In this document: positions 11,349 to 19,607 of the stretch, piece after piece
Layout: each line of letters begins with the position of its first letter
How positions within the stretch are numbered: the stretch's first letter is position 1
Assembly: GCA_965659595.1 (NCBI GenBank)
Contig: CBFHWN010000014.1
Location: 1-37,320, forward strand
DNA length: 37,320 nt
Source: Casp-actino8 sp965659595
Lineage (GTDB): Bacteria > Actinomycetota > Acidimicrobiia > Acidimicrobiales > Ilumatobacteraceae
Reading direction: 5' to 3'
Position numbers and translations under genes: made by a program
The notes under the pieces: model-generated
Told to the model about the DNA's origin: nothing
Database searches by the model: none
What the model saw: only the letters and a program-made list of their open reading frames with translations

Positions 11349-11690
11349 GTGACGACCAACGACTCGATGACCCATCCTGCCCTCGAAAACCTGCTCGACA
11401 AGGTCGACTCGAAGTTCAGCCTCGTCACCTTGGCGGCCAGCCGCGCGCGACAGTTGCAGGACTATTACCTGGGTGTGACCTCGTCGAAGACGATTCCGCC
11501 GCAGGTGCCGTCGTTGCGCAAACTTCTCAGCCTCAGCTTCGAGGAGATCGCAGCCAACAAGATCGTGCGTATCTCGGGTGACGAGATGCGTGAGCGTGAG
11601 GCCGCCGAGGCCGCAGCGCTCGCCGACGCCGAGGCCGCCGAATTGGCGCTTCTCGCCGACCCCGATGCCGCCGAGGGTGACGACGCCTGA
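11349..11690 (+). CDS. rpoZ: RNA polymerase omega subunit
   Basis: Omega stabilises the beta' subunit during RNA polymerase assembly. The product is 113 aa from GTG 11349; ATG 11367, six codons later, is an alternative and neither has a strong ribosome site. The family core HPALENLLDKVDSKFSLVTLAASRARQ is clear, with LSLSFEEIAANKI downstream. The last 35 residues are an Ala/Glu/Asp-rich tail. Its place between gmk and coaBC is the conserved actinobacterial order. The 48-nt gap after gmk holds nothing I recognise. Confidence 0.93.
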   Translation: MTTNDSMTHPALENLLDKVDSKFSLVTLAASRARQLQDYYLGVTSSKTIPPQVPSLRKLLSLSFEEIAANKIVRISGDEMREREAAEAAALADAEAAELALLADPDAAEGDDA

Positions 11691-11709
11691 CGCGTCGCCA
11701 CGAACAGTC

Positions 11710-12903
11710 ATGACGCGGCCGCTGTCGGGTCGTCGCATCGTTCTCGGTGTGAGTGGCGGAATCGCCGCCTACAAGTCGGTCGAAATATGTCGTCGACTGG
11801 TCGATCTCGGCGCTCACGTGGTGCCGGTGATGACGGCGGGAGCCGACAAGTTCATCGGTCGCACCACACTGTCGGCTTTGGCGAGTGAGCCGGTGCAGAC
11901 GTCGCTCTGGAACGAGACATCACCTATCCCACACACGAAACTCGGCCAGAACGCCGACCTCGTTCTCGTGGCTCCAGCCACCGCTCGGGTGATCGCGGGC
12001 TATGCGCACGGCCTGTCGACCGACCTGCTCACGAACGTGCTCATCGCCACGCGGGCGCCGGTCGTCGTGTGCCCGGCTATGCACACCGAGATGTGGGAGC
12101 ACCCGGCAGTGCAGGACAACATCACCGTGTTGCGTCGTCGAGGGGTGCAGGTGGTCGAACCTGAAGAGGGTCGTTTGGCTGGTGGCGATTCGGGCAAGGG
12201 CCGTCTCGCGGCACCTGATGCGGTGGTGAATGCCGTGCTGCGGGTCCTTGGTCCTCGTGATCTGCACGGCCGCCGAGTCTTGGTCACGGCCGGGGGAACC
12301 CGTGAACCGATTGACGCGGTGCGGGTCATCGCCAATCGATCGAGTGGCAAGCAGGGGTATGCCGTGGCCGAGGAAGCCCTACGACGTGGGGCAACGGTCA
12401 CCTTGGTCACCACGGTCGACCGGCCTGCACCAGCGGGAGTCGACGTGGTCGAAGTGGAAACCGCCGCCGAGATGCAGGCCGCGCTCGAAGGTCGAGCATC
12501 GCAGTTCGATGTGGTGGTGATGGCCGCCGCTGTCGCCGACTTTCGCCCGGTGGCGTGTGCGTCGGGCAAGATCAAAAAAGATGCGGGTGTTCCCGAGATC
12601 CGTCTCGAACCGACCCCCGACATCCTGGCTGGCCTCGGTGAGCGAAAGCCGGCTGGTCAGATCCTGGTGGGCTTTGCAGCCGAAACGTCCGAGCTCGTGG
12701 AGAACGCCACCTCGAAAATGCGTCGCAAGAATCTCGACCTCATCGTGGCCAACGATGTCTCGGCTCCGGGTGTCGGATTCCAGTACGACACCAACGCGGT
12801 TACCTTCTTGCGACCCGACCAGCCTCTAGAGTCGCATCCGTTGAGCGACAAACGGGACATTGCCCGGGCGCTGCTCGACATCGTCGCTCGACTTCTCGCC
12901 TGA
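11710..12903 (+). CDS. coaBC: Bifunctional phosphopantothenoylcysteine decarboxylase / synthetase
   Basis: The fused enzyme makes 4'-phosphopantetheine precursors for coenzyme A. The product is 397 aa. The CoaC half (about 1-180) is a flavoprotein with VSGGIAAYKS, active-site His75 in PHTKLG, and CPAMHTEMW. The CoaB half (about 188 onward) starts at RVLVTAGGTREPIDAVR and includes NRSSGKQG, AAVADFRP and KIKK. In E. coli CoaC, a cysteine in the ACGD...GRM clamp is catalytic; the matching stretch here, EGRLAGGDSGKGRL, has glycine at that position. I believe related actinobacterial enzymes vary there too. ATG 11710 fits the usual N-terminus. Confidence 0.95.
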   Translation: MTRPLSGRRIVLGVSGGIAAYKSVEICRRLVDLGAHVVPVMTAGADKFIGRTTLSALASEPVQTSLWNETSPIPHTKLGQNADLVLVAPATARVIAGYAHGLSTDLLTNVLIATRAPVVVCPAMHTEMWEHPAVQDNITVLRRRGVQVVEPEEGRLAGGDSGKGRLAAPDAVVNAVLRVLGPRDLHGRRVLVTAGGTREPIDAVRVIANRSSGKQGYAVAEEALRRGATVTLVTTVDRPAPAGVDVVEVETAAEMQAALEGRASQFDVVVMAAAVADFRPVACASGKIKKDAGVPEIRLEPTPDILAGLGERKPAGQILVGFAAETSELVENATSKMRRKNLDLIVANDVSAPGVGFQYDTNAVTFLRPDQPLESHPLSDKRDIARALLDIVARLLA

Positions 12904-12910
12904 CGACGGG

Positions 12911-12926
12911 CGGGCGACATCGCCCG
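12911..12926 (+). terminator. Small GC hairpin between coaBC and metK
   Basis: CGGGCG (12911-12916) pairs perfectly with CGCCCG (12921-12926) around loop ACAT. There is no T-tract after it, so it may be a weak U-less terminator or only a leader hairpin of metK. No SAM riboswitch fits in this 48-nt gap. Confidence 0.35.
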
Positions 12927-12951
12927 ACAACCGACACGTATGGGGAGTTTC

Positions 12952-14145
12952 ATGAGCCGCCACTGGATGTTCACCTCGGAGAGCGTGACCGAGGGTCACC
13001 CCGACAAGATGGCCGATCAGATTTCCGACGCCGTCCTCGACGCCATCTTGACGAAGGACCCTCATGCCCGAGTGGCGTGTGAGACGTTGGTGACCACCGG
13101 ACTGTGTCTGGTGTCGGGTGAGATCACGACTGGCGAATACATCGAGATTCCCGACATCGCCCGACAGGTGATCCGCGAGATCGGTTACGACAACGCCGAA
13201 TTCGGATTCGACGGTAAGACCTGCGGAGTGCTCGTGGCCCTCGATGCGCAGAGCCCCGACATCGCGCAAGGCGTCGACCGCAGCGAAGAAGTTCGAGGAC
13301 GCTCGGGAAGCGATGATCTCGACCTGCAGGGTGCCGGCGATCAGGGAATGATGTTCGGCTATGCGTGCAACGAGACGCCGTCGCTCATGCCGCTCCCGAT
13401 TCATCTCGCCCATCGTCTCGCCGAGCGGCTCACCGACGCCCGCAAGTCCGGTCAGATTCCGTATCTCCGTCCCGATGGAAAGACACAGGTGACCTTCGAC
13501 TACGAGGACGGCCGACCAGTTCGCCTGCGCACGGTGCTCGTGTCGACGCAGCATCACGACGGCATCGACCGCGATTCGGTCATTCGTCCCGACCTCATCG
13601 AGCAGGTGATCCGCCCGGTGATTCCCGAGCAGTTCGCCGGCGACGACTACTCGGTGTTCGTCAATCCGACCGGCAAGTTCGTCCTGGGAGGTCCGCACGC
13701 CGACACCGGTCTCACCGGCCGCAAGATCATTGTCGACACGTACGGTGGAATGGGTCGCCACGGAGGGGGCGCCTTCAGTGGCAAGGACCCGAGCAAGGTC
13801 GATCGTTCGGCCGCCTATGCGGCGCGCTGGGTCGCCAAGCACGTGGTGGCCTCCGGTGCCGCCGAACGCTGTGAAGTGCAGGTCGCCTACGCGATCGGAA
13901 TGTCGCATCCGGTGAGCATCCTCGTCGAGACCTTCGGAACCGAAAAGGTGCCTGTCGAGCGCATCGAAGAGGCAGTTCGCGCCACCTTCGATCTTCGTCC
14001 GGCGGCCATCGTGCGCGATCTGAAACTCAAGCGCCCGATCTACCGTCAGACCGCGGCGTACGGACATTTCGGACGTGAACTTCCCGACTTCGAGTGGGAA
14101 TCGCTGTCACGTCTATCCGACTTCACGTCGGCCGTCGGCATCTGA
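12952..14145 (+). CDS. metK: S-adenosylmethionine synthetase
   Basis: The enzyme makes S-adenosylmethionine from methionine and ATP. The product is 397 aa. The family signatures are intact: MFTSESVTEGHPDK at the N-terminus, GAGDQGMMFGYA and GGGAFSGKDPSKVDRSAAY. ATG 12952 is preferred because GGGGAG lies just before it and the protein then starts MSRHWMFTSE as in relatives. An in-frame ATG at 12940 would add four residues and lacks a ribosome site. Confidence 0.96.
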   Translation: MSRHWMFTSESVTEGHPDKMADQISDAVLDAILTKDPHARVACETLVTTGLCLVSGEITTGEYIEIPDIARQVIREIGYDNAEFGFDGKTCGVLVALDAQSPDIAQGVDRSEEVRGRSGSDDLDLQGAGDQGMMFGYACNETPSLMPLPIHLAHRLAERLTDARKSGQIPYLRPDGKTQVTFDYEDGRPVRLRTVLVSTQHHDGIDRDSVIRPDLIEQVIRPVIPEQFAGDDYSVFVNPTGKFVLGGPHADTGLTGRKIIVDTYGGMGRHGGGAFSGKDPSKVDRSAAYAARWVAKHVVASGAAERCEVQVAYAIGMSHPVSILVETFGTEKVPVERIEEAVRATFDLRPAAIVRDLKLKRPIYRQTAAYGHFGRELPDFEWESLSRLSDFTSAVGI

Positions 14146-15908
14146 GTCCTCTGGGACGGGTCGCTCGCATCGTTCCCGACGTCACGGGAATCGACAAGAC
14201 CTTCGACTATCTCGTCCCCGACGAGATGGCGTCCGTCGTCGAACTCGGATCTCGGGTCCGAGTGTCATTGCACGGACGGCGGGTCGGAGGTTGGGTGATC
14301 GAACTCCTGGATGCTTCTGACGAGGTGTCGCCCGACGCGCTGAAACCACTCGTCAAGTCGAGTGGGATCGGGCCGAGCGCGGATCTGATCGACCTGGCGC
14401 GTTGGGCATCGTGGCGATGGTGCGCCGGTCGGCTTCGCCCGTTCTTGGTGGTCGCATCGCCGCCGGTGGTGGTTCACCGTCCGGCGACCCCTCGTCGCAC
14501 GGTGGTGCGGGTCGAACCGACGTCGCCGGCGACGTCGTCACTCATTGCCGAAGGGGGCGGTGTACTGCGGCTTCCGCCGACTGCCGATCACCTTCCAGCC
14601 GTCCTGTCGGCCGCGCGTGTCGGGCCGGCCCTCGTGGTGTGCCCGTCGGTGGATTCGGCGAGGGTTCTATCGCATCGGATTCGACGGACGGGAGTCTCGG
14701 TGGCCCTGATCCCTGAAGACTGGGCACAGGCTCGCGGGGGTGTCGACGTCGTGATCGGGGCGCGCGGGGCGGCGTTCGCGCCGTGTCCCGATCTGGCGGT
14801 CGCAGTGGTCCTCGACGAGAACGACGAGTCGTTGCAGGAAGAGCGGTCGCCTACTTGGCATGCACGTGATGTGGTGGTCGAAAGATGTCGCCGGGTCGGC
14901 GCGGTCCCCGTTCTGGTGTCGGCGGTGCCGACGCTCGAGGCCTGGGCCGGACTCGGCCGGCGGGGTGAGAACGTGAAGTCACCGGGTCGCGAGCGAGAAC
15001 GACGTGCGTGGCCCGGCGTGGAAGTCGTCGACCGGAGTGAACAGGAGCCCTGGAGACGAACCCTCGTGTCATCGGAACTCATCGAAGTTCTACGTGACGA
15101 GAACATTCGTGTCGCATGCGTGATCAACACCAAGGGAATGGCGCGACTGCTGGCTTGTCGCTCGTGTCGTTCGGTGGCTCGGTGTTCCGAGTGCGATGGC
15201 GCCTTGGTGGAGTCGTCGGAAGGTCCCCTCGAATGCTCGCGTTGCGGTTCGACGCGTCCTCGGGTGTGTGCATCGTGCGGTTCGAGCGATCTCGCACGCG
15301 TGAAGCCTGGCACAACTCGTCTGCGTGACGAACTCGAACGGGCCGCGCAGCGCACGGTGGTCGAGGTGACGGCCTCCACCGTCGACGTCGACGACACGGC
15401 GGCCGACATCTTCATCGGCACCGAAGCAGTACTTCATCGCGTTCGCCGGGTCGATGTGGTCGTGTTCCTCGATCTCGACGCTGAACTACTGGCACCTCGG
15501 TACCGGGCTCGCGAGCAGATCTGGACGCTCGTGGCGCGAGCAGCACGGGCCGTTGGGCCGTCGGGTCGAATCCTTCTGCAGACGACTCTTGTCGACCACG
15601 ACACCGTACGTAGCCTCGCCGCCCTCGATCTCGACGGAGCAGTCGCCGCCGAATGGGAACGTCGGGTGGCTTTGTCGTTGCCACCGGTGAGCACCCTCGC
15701 CGTCGTCGAAGGCGACGATCTCGATGAGATTCGCATTGCTTTGTCGACGTACGAGCGCATCGAGGTCGGTCGAGTCGAAGACCACCTGCTGGTCAGAGCC
15801 CGGGACGCAACGACACTCGCCGATGCCTGGAACGACATCCGGGTCGCAAGAGACACGAATCAACGACGCCGGACGACCCGCATCGCCGTCGATCCACCAC
15901 GGATCTAG
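14094..15908 (+). CDS. priA: PriA-like primosomal protein with degenerate helicase site
   Basis: PriA restarts stalled replication forks. The N-terminal 3'-DNA-binding domain (VARIVPDVTGIDKTFDYLVP...) begins near residue 23. Where PriA helicases carry a Walker A GKT loop, this protein has LRLPPTADHLPAV, so ATP binding is probably lost; motif II survives only as LDENDES. The zinc-binding region near 355-400 keeps eight cysteines in four CxxC-type pairs (CRSC, CSEC, CSRC, CASC). ATPase-dead PriA is usual in Actinobacteria. The only conventional start upstream of the domain is GTG 14094, which overlaps metK by 52 bases; CTG 14142 or 14151 would be non-standard alternatives. Confidence 0.88.
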   Translation: MGIAVTSIRLHVGRRHLSPLGRVARIVPDVTGIDKTFDYLVPDEMASVVELGSRVRVSLHGRRVGGWVIELLDASDEVSPDALKPLVKSSGIGPSADLIDLARWASWRWCAGRLRPFLVVASPPVVVHRPATPRRTVVRVEPTSPATSSLIAEGGGVLRLPPTADHLPAVLSAARVGPALVVCPSVDSARVLSHRIRRTGVSVALIPEDWAQARGGVDVVIGARGAAFAPCPDLAVAVVLDENDESLQEERSPTWHARDVVVERCRRVGAVPVLVSAVPTLEAWAGLGRRGENVKSPGRERERRAWPGVEVVDRSEQEPWRRTLVSSELIEVLRDENIRVACVINTKGMARLLACRSCRSVARCSECDGALVESSEGPLECSRCGSTRPRVCASCGSSDLARVKPGTTRLRDELERAAQRTVVEVTASTVDVDDTAADIFIGTEAVLHRVRRVDVVVFLDLDAELLAPRYRAREQIWTLVARAARAVGPSGRILLQTTLVDHDTVRSLAALDLDGAVAAEWERRVALSLPPVSTLAVVEGDDLDEIRIALSTYERIEVGRVEDHLLVRARDATTLADAWNDIRVARDTNQRRRTTRIAVDPPRI

Positions 15909-16507
15909 TGGGTGACTCGAGGTCGGACGTCGAGCAATCGATAGCCGGCTCGCGAACCGAGACGAGCGGTCGCGAATCCCTGTTCGTTCAGCCATCGTTG
16001 CAGCGAATCCGAGCCGAGATTCTTCTGGACGACCAGGATCGCCCGACCCGATGGGTTCAGGCGAACGAGCCAACGCAGGAGCATGCCATGGAGCTCGGCC
16101 TTGCCGACCTTGATGGGTGGGTTGCTCCAGATCAGGTCGAATCGGAGCGACTCATCGACTTCGTCGGGAGCACGAGTGTCGAGATTCGTCACATCGAGAC
16201 GACGCGCGTTGTCGTTCGTCAGTTGACGGGCTCGTTCGTTCACGTCGACGGCGATCACACACGCCTCTGGTCGGCGGCGTGAGAGAGCGAGAGCGATCGG
16301 GCCGGCTCCACATCCGAGATCGAGAAACACACCGCGCTCGGGTGGGTCAGGTGCGCCGGTGAGCAAGAACTTCGTGCCGGTGTCGAGGCGACCGTGAGAG
16401 AAGACGCCGCGATCGCTCCGGAATTCGAAGGCATCGTCGGGAAGCACGACCGTCACCGATCGGGGATCCGACGGTGACTCGGGCGAGTGGTCGAAGTAGT
16501 GCGACAT
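15905..16507 (-). CDS. RsmC/RlmG-like SAM-dependent methyltransferase
   Basis: The product is 200 aa and belongs to the small-domain (MTS) methyltransferases that make N2-methylguanosine in rRNA. SAM motif I is LDLGCGAGP at 62-70, an acidic SAM-ribose residue is in AVDVN at 86-90, and the catalytic N-P-P-I is at 129-132. E. coli RsmC has an extra N-terminal half; this is the single-domain form common in Actinobacteria. It is the only reverse-strand gene between rluD and hisG. Its stop overlaps the priA stop by four bases on the opposite strand, and it diverges from def with only 21 bases between starts. Confidence 0.85.
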   Translation of the reverse strand: MSHYFDHSPESPSDPRSVTVVLPDDAFEFRSDRGVFSHGRLDTGTKFLLTGAPDPPERGVFLDLGCGAGPIALALSRRRPEACVIAVDVNERARQLTNDNARRLDVTNLDTRAPDEVDESLRFDLIWSNPPIKVGKAELHGMLLRWLVRLNPSGRAILVVQKNLGSDSLQRWLNEQGFATARLGSRAGYRLLDVRPRVTH

Positions 16508-16515
16508 CTCGCAAG

Positions 16516-16521
16516 TAGCCT
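16516..16521 (+). promoter_or_regulatory. Possible -10 (TAGCCT) for leaderless def
   Basis: def is divergent from the neighbouring methylase and needs its own promoter within 21 bases. TAGCCT fits TANNNT and ends seven bases before the def ATG, so transcription would begin at or one base before the start codon. No -35 and no usable ribosome site are visible. Confidence 0.45.
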
Positions 16522-16528
16522 GGCAGGT

Positions 16529-17056
16529 ATGACGTACGAAATCCGGACTTTCGGCGATCCAGTGCTGGCTGCCAAGGCGGCTGAGGTCACCGACATCGAC
16601 GGCAAGGTCGTGCGGATCGTCGAGCAGATGTTCGACACGTTGTACGAAACCGAGACAGGAATCGGTCTCGCCGCTCCGCAGGTGGGCATCCAGCGTCAGA
16701 TCTTCGTCTGGGACATCGAGGGTGAACCCGAGGTCATCTTCAATCCGGTGATCGCCGAATCCGACGGCGAGTGGACGTACGAAGAGGGTTGTCTCAGCAT
16801 CCCGGGTCTCTACGTCGAGATGGTCCGACCGAAGACCGTGCTCATGACCGGAGTCGACATCGATGGCAACGAGGTGTCGTTCGAGGCCGACGAACTCGAG
16901 GCCCGACTCTTCCAGCACGAGCTCGATCATTTGAACGGGGTGCTCATGTTCGATCGCATGCAGCCCGAACAGCGCGAGCAGGCGATCGCCGAGTATCGCC
17001 GTTTGGCCGCTCAGGCCGATGCGGCCGTGCCCCCCCGTCGTCTGCGAGCCGAGTGA
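16529..17056 (+). CDS. def: Peptide deformylase
   Basis: The enzyme removes the formyl group from the initiator methionine of new proteins. The product is 175 aa. All three family motifs are intact: GIGLAAPQVG (44-53), EEGCLS with metal ligand Cys88, and QHELDHLNG with metal ligands His130 and His134 and catalytic Glu131. ATG 16529 gives the usual MTYEIRTFGDPVL start. fmt, which adds the formyl group, follows with a GTGA overlap, so the two halves of the formyl-methionine cycle are co-transcribed. Confidence 0.96.
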   Translation: MTYEIRTFGDPVLAAKAAEVTDIDGKVVRIVEQMFDTLYETETGIGLAAPQVGIQRQIFVWDIEGEPEVIFNPVIAESDGEWTYEEGCLSIPGLYVEMVRPKTVLMTGVDIDGNEVSFEADELEARLFQHELDHLNGVLMFDRMQPEQREQAIAEYRRLAAQADAAVPPRRLRAE

Positions 17057-17970
17057 CGCTCGCGCTTGCGCCTTTGCCGATCGGACCGGTCGGTCGGGTG
17101 GCCTTCCTCGGAACTCCTGAGACCTCGGCGCTCGTGTTGTCGGGTCTCCTGGCGGGTGGGGTCGACGTGGGGCACGTGATCACCCGTGCCGACAAGAAGC
17201 GTGGACGTGGTTCGTCGTTGACGCCGAGTCCGGTGAAGCAGATCGCCGTCGAGCACGGAATTCCGGTGTCGCATCGAATCGACGATCTCCTCCAGCTCGA
17301 CCCGCCGGTCGAGCTCGGTGTGGTGGTCGCATACGGCGCGCTCGTGAAGGAACACGCGCTGACCCGGATTCCCATGGTGAACTTGCATTTCTCGCTTCTT
17401 CCCCGATGGCGAGGAGCGGCACCGATCGAGCGTTGCATCATGGCTGGCGACACCGAGACCGGCGTGTGCCTCATGCACGTCGAGGTCGGCCTCGATACCG
17501 GTGGCGTACTGGCGTGCGAACGAGTCGCCGTCGACGATGTCGTGACGGCCGACGAGCTGCGCAATGATCTGGCCCGACGTGGAACGCGACTTCTCGTCGA
17601 CGCACTGGCGAATGGTCTACCGCCGATCGTTCCGCAATCAGGTGAACCGGTGTACGCCGACAAGTTGACCAACGACGATCGGCACGTGGTCTGGGGCGAA
17701 TCGGCCGAGATCGTGATCCGTCGTGTGCGCATCGGGGGAGCCTGGACCGAACTCGACGGTGCCCGGGTGAGAATCGGGTCGCTTCGAGCAACCGATGTGT
17801 CGTCGTCGCATCCGGCCGGTGAAGGACGAATCGAGGGCGGAAGGCTCGTCGTCGCCACTCGCGATCGCGATGTCGAAATCGTGGCTCTTCAGCCGGAGGG
17901 AAGAAAGATGATGCTGGCGATCGATTGGGCCAACGGTCGTCGCGGCGCGCCGATCCGCTTCGCGCCATGA
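17053..17970 (+). CDS. fmt: Methionyl-tRNA formyltransferase
   Basis: Fmt formylates the methionine on initiator tRNA using 10-formyltetrahydrofolate. The product is 305 aa. The N-terminal transferase domain opens with RVAFLGTPETSALVL and carries the catalytic block NLHFSLLPRWRGAAPIE (Asn, His) and, downstream, the conserved Asp in EVGLDTGG. The C-terminal OB-like domain covers about 205-305. GTG 17053 overlaps the def stop. The next gene, rsmB, starts in the ATGA of its stop, making def-fmt-rsmB-mog one unit. Confidence 0.95.
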   Translation: MTLALAPLPIGPVGRVAFLGTPETSALVLSGLLAGGVDVGHVITRADKKRGRGSSLTPSPVKQIAVEHGIPVSHRIDDLLQLDPPVELGVVVAYGALVKEHALTRIPMVNLHFSLLPRWRGAAPIERCIMAGDTETGVCLMHVEVGLDTGGVLACERVAVDDVVTADELRNDLARRGTRLLVDALANGLPPIVPQSGEPVYADKLTNDDRHVVWGESAEIVIRRVRIGGAWTELDGARVRIGSLRATDVSSSHPAGEGRIEGGRLVVATRDRDVEIVALQPEGRKMMLAIDWANGRRGAPIRFAP

Positions 17971-19094
17971 CACCGGCGTCCACCGCCCGTGAGTTGGCGA
18001 TCGAAGCGCTGAGGCGAATCGAAGACGGGGGTGCCTACGCGAACTTGATCGTTCCCCGTCTTCTCGATCGTTCGTCGCTCGAATCCGCCGATCGTCGGTT
18101 CGTGACCGATCTGGTCTACGGAACCACACGCCGTCGTCGAGCATGTGACGCGCTGGTCGACCGATTCGCATCGGCACCTCCCGATGCCGAGACACGACGG
18201 GTGTTGCGGCTCGGTGCGTACCAGATCGTCTTCGGGGGAGTGGCGCCTCATGCGGCGGTATCGACGACTGTGTCGCTCGCGCCGCGTCGAACCCGTGGAT
18301 TCGTGAACGCTGTGCTGCGACGTGTGGCGACCACACCCATGGTGTGGCCCGACGAACCCACCCGACTCAGTTATCCGGACTGGATCGTGCGTACCTTCGA
18401 GCACGAGTTCGGCGACGAGGCGACCGCGTGTCTCGAGCGAATGAATGAACCGGCTCCGGTGACCCGCCGTCCCGATGGATACGTTCAAGACCTGGGAAGC
18501 CAGTGGGTGGTCGAGGCCGTCGGAGCGGAGCGTGGAGATCGGGTGCTCGACGTGTGTGCCGGTCCGGGTGGGAAGGCGACCGCCCTGGCGGCAACCGGCG
18601 CTCACGTTGTCGGCGCCGATTCCAATCCCGCCCGAGCTGGTCTGGTGGCGCGGAACGCTTCGGCGTGTGGTGTTCACCTCGACGTGATGGTGGCCGATGC
18701 TCGTCGGCCACCGATGCTCGAGTTCTCGTTCGATCGCGTTTTGGTCGATGCGCCGTGTTCGGGCCTCGGCGCTCTGCGACGTCGTCCGGACGCGAGATGG
18801 CGGATCGCCGAGTCCAATGTCGATGAACTCGTTCGTCTGCAAGCCGAGATCCTCGAATCGTCAGCTCGCTTGGTGAAGCCGGGCGGTCTTCTCGTGTACA
18901 GCGTCTGCACGATCACGGCCCGCGAGTCGATCGGACATCCGACCCCCGACGGATTCGAGATCGTCGGGCGAGAGGTCGAGGGAGTGCCTCGGCTTCGCGA
19001 CGAATGGGACGAGTACGGTCATGGATTCCGGCTGGCTCCGCATCGCACCGACACCGACGGCATGATTCTCGTCCGGTACCGTCGAACGTCATGA
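17967..19094 (+). CDS. rsmB: RsmB-like 16S rRNA m5C methyltransferase, compact form
   Basis: RsmB makes 5-methylcytosine in 16S rRNA. The product is 375 aa against about 430-450 for typical members. An N-terminal NusB-like RNA-binding domain (about 5-125) is followed by the Rossmann methylase core: VLDVCAGPGGK at 193-203, DAPCSG with Cys264 and YSVCT with Cys314 (the expected nucleophile). The linker between NPPPVTLR-type and VQDxxSQ-type landmarks is nearly absent: MNEPAPVTRR (159-168) runs into GYVQDLGSQW (171-180), about 50 residues shorter than E. coli RsmB. The frame is continuous, so this is not an assembly frameshift. It overlaps fmt and mog by ATGA. Confidence 0.88.
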   Translation: MTPASTARELAIEALRRIEDGGAYANLIVPRLLDRSSLESADRRFVTDLVYGTTRRRRACDALVDRFASAPPDAETRRVLRLGAYQIVFGGVAPHAAVSTTVSLAPRRTRGFVNAVLRRVATTPMVWPDEPTRLSYPDWIVRTFEHEFGDEATACLERMNEPAPVTRRPDGYVQDLGSQWVVEAVGAERGDRVLDVCAGPGGKATALAATGAHVVGADSNPARAGLVARNASACGVHLDVMVADARRPPMLEFSFDRVLVDAPCSGLGALRRRPDARWRIAESNVDELVRLQAEILESSARLVKPGGLLVYSVCTITARESIGHPTPDGFEIVGREVEGVPRLRDEWDEYGHGFRLAPHRTDTDGMILVRYRRTS

Positions 19095-19588
19095 GCATCG
19101 GAAACGCCGCCGATCGATTGGTGGCCAAAGTTCTCACCGTGAGCGACGGTGTGGTGCACGGCACGCGGGAAGATCTGTCGGGTGCGGCGCTGGCCGACGC
19201 ACTCGAACGGGCCGGCTTCGACGTCGTGGAACGAGCGCTCACGGCTGACGGTGCCGACGAAGTGGCGACTGCACTACGTCGACTCACGACTGGTTTCGCC
19301 GGACTGGTCGTCACCACGGGGGGCACCGGGTTCGCTCCCCGCGACTTGACGCCGGAAGGAACTCGACGTGTCATCGAACGCGAAGCTCCAGGTCTCGCCG
19401 AAGCCATGCGTCTCGTGAATCCGCTCGGTCGCCTGTCCCGCGGTGTCGTCGGCATCGTGGGTTCGTGCATCGTGTGCAACACACCAGGTTCTCCGAAAGG
19501 GTGCGTCGAGCAGATCGAGGCGATCGCCGACGTTCTACCCCACGCACTACGACTCCTCGCCGAAACTCCCACGTCCCACGGCAACTGA
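19091..19588 (+). CDS. mog: MogA/MoaB-type molybdopterin adenylyltransferase
   Basis: The family adenylylates molybdopterin before molybdenum insertion. The product is 165 aa, the size of stand-alone MogA/MoaB proteins. Motifs are VLTVSDG at 14-20, VVTTGGTG, APRDLTPEGTRRVIE and NTPGSPKG near the C-terminus. No other molybdenum cofactor genes are in the window; a lone mog at the end of a translation-related operon is coupled to rsmB by ATGA. MogA and MoaB cannot be told apart here. Confidence 0.88.
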   Translation: MSIGNAADRLVAKVLTVSDGVVHGTREDLSGAALADALERAGFDVVERALTADGADEVATALRRLTTGFAGLVVTTGGTGFAPRDLTPEGTRRVIEREAPGLAEAMRLVNPLGRLSRGVVGIVGSCIVCNTPGSPKGCVEQIEAIADVLPHALRLLAETPTSHGN

Positions 19589-19594
19589 CGCCGG

Positions 19595-19600
19595 TAACGT
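19595..19600 (+). promoter_or_regulatory. Possible -10 (TAACGT) for leaderless hisG
   Basis: TAACGT fits TANNNT and ends seven bases before the hisG GTG, within a 19-base gap after mog. Transcription would begin at the start codon. No ribosome site is visible in the gap. Confidence 0.42.
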
Positions 19601-19607
19601 AACGGGC

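Noticed and set aside
12904..12951. SAM riboswitch before metK
   Set aside because: Only 48 bases are available and they hold one small hairpin; no SAM-I, SAM-II or SAM-IV core fits.
12826..14067. A 413-codon open frame on the reverse strand opposite metK
   Set aside because: It mirrors a strongly conserved gene, has no recognisable domain, and long antisense frames are expected at this GC content. The same applies to reverse-strand frames opposite pyrC (3861-4979) and carB.
14094..15908. priA as a decayed pseudogene because Walker A is missing
   Set aside because: The frame is intact, all zinc cysteines remain, and ATP-site loss is usual for actinobacterial PriA.
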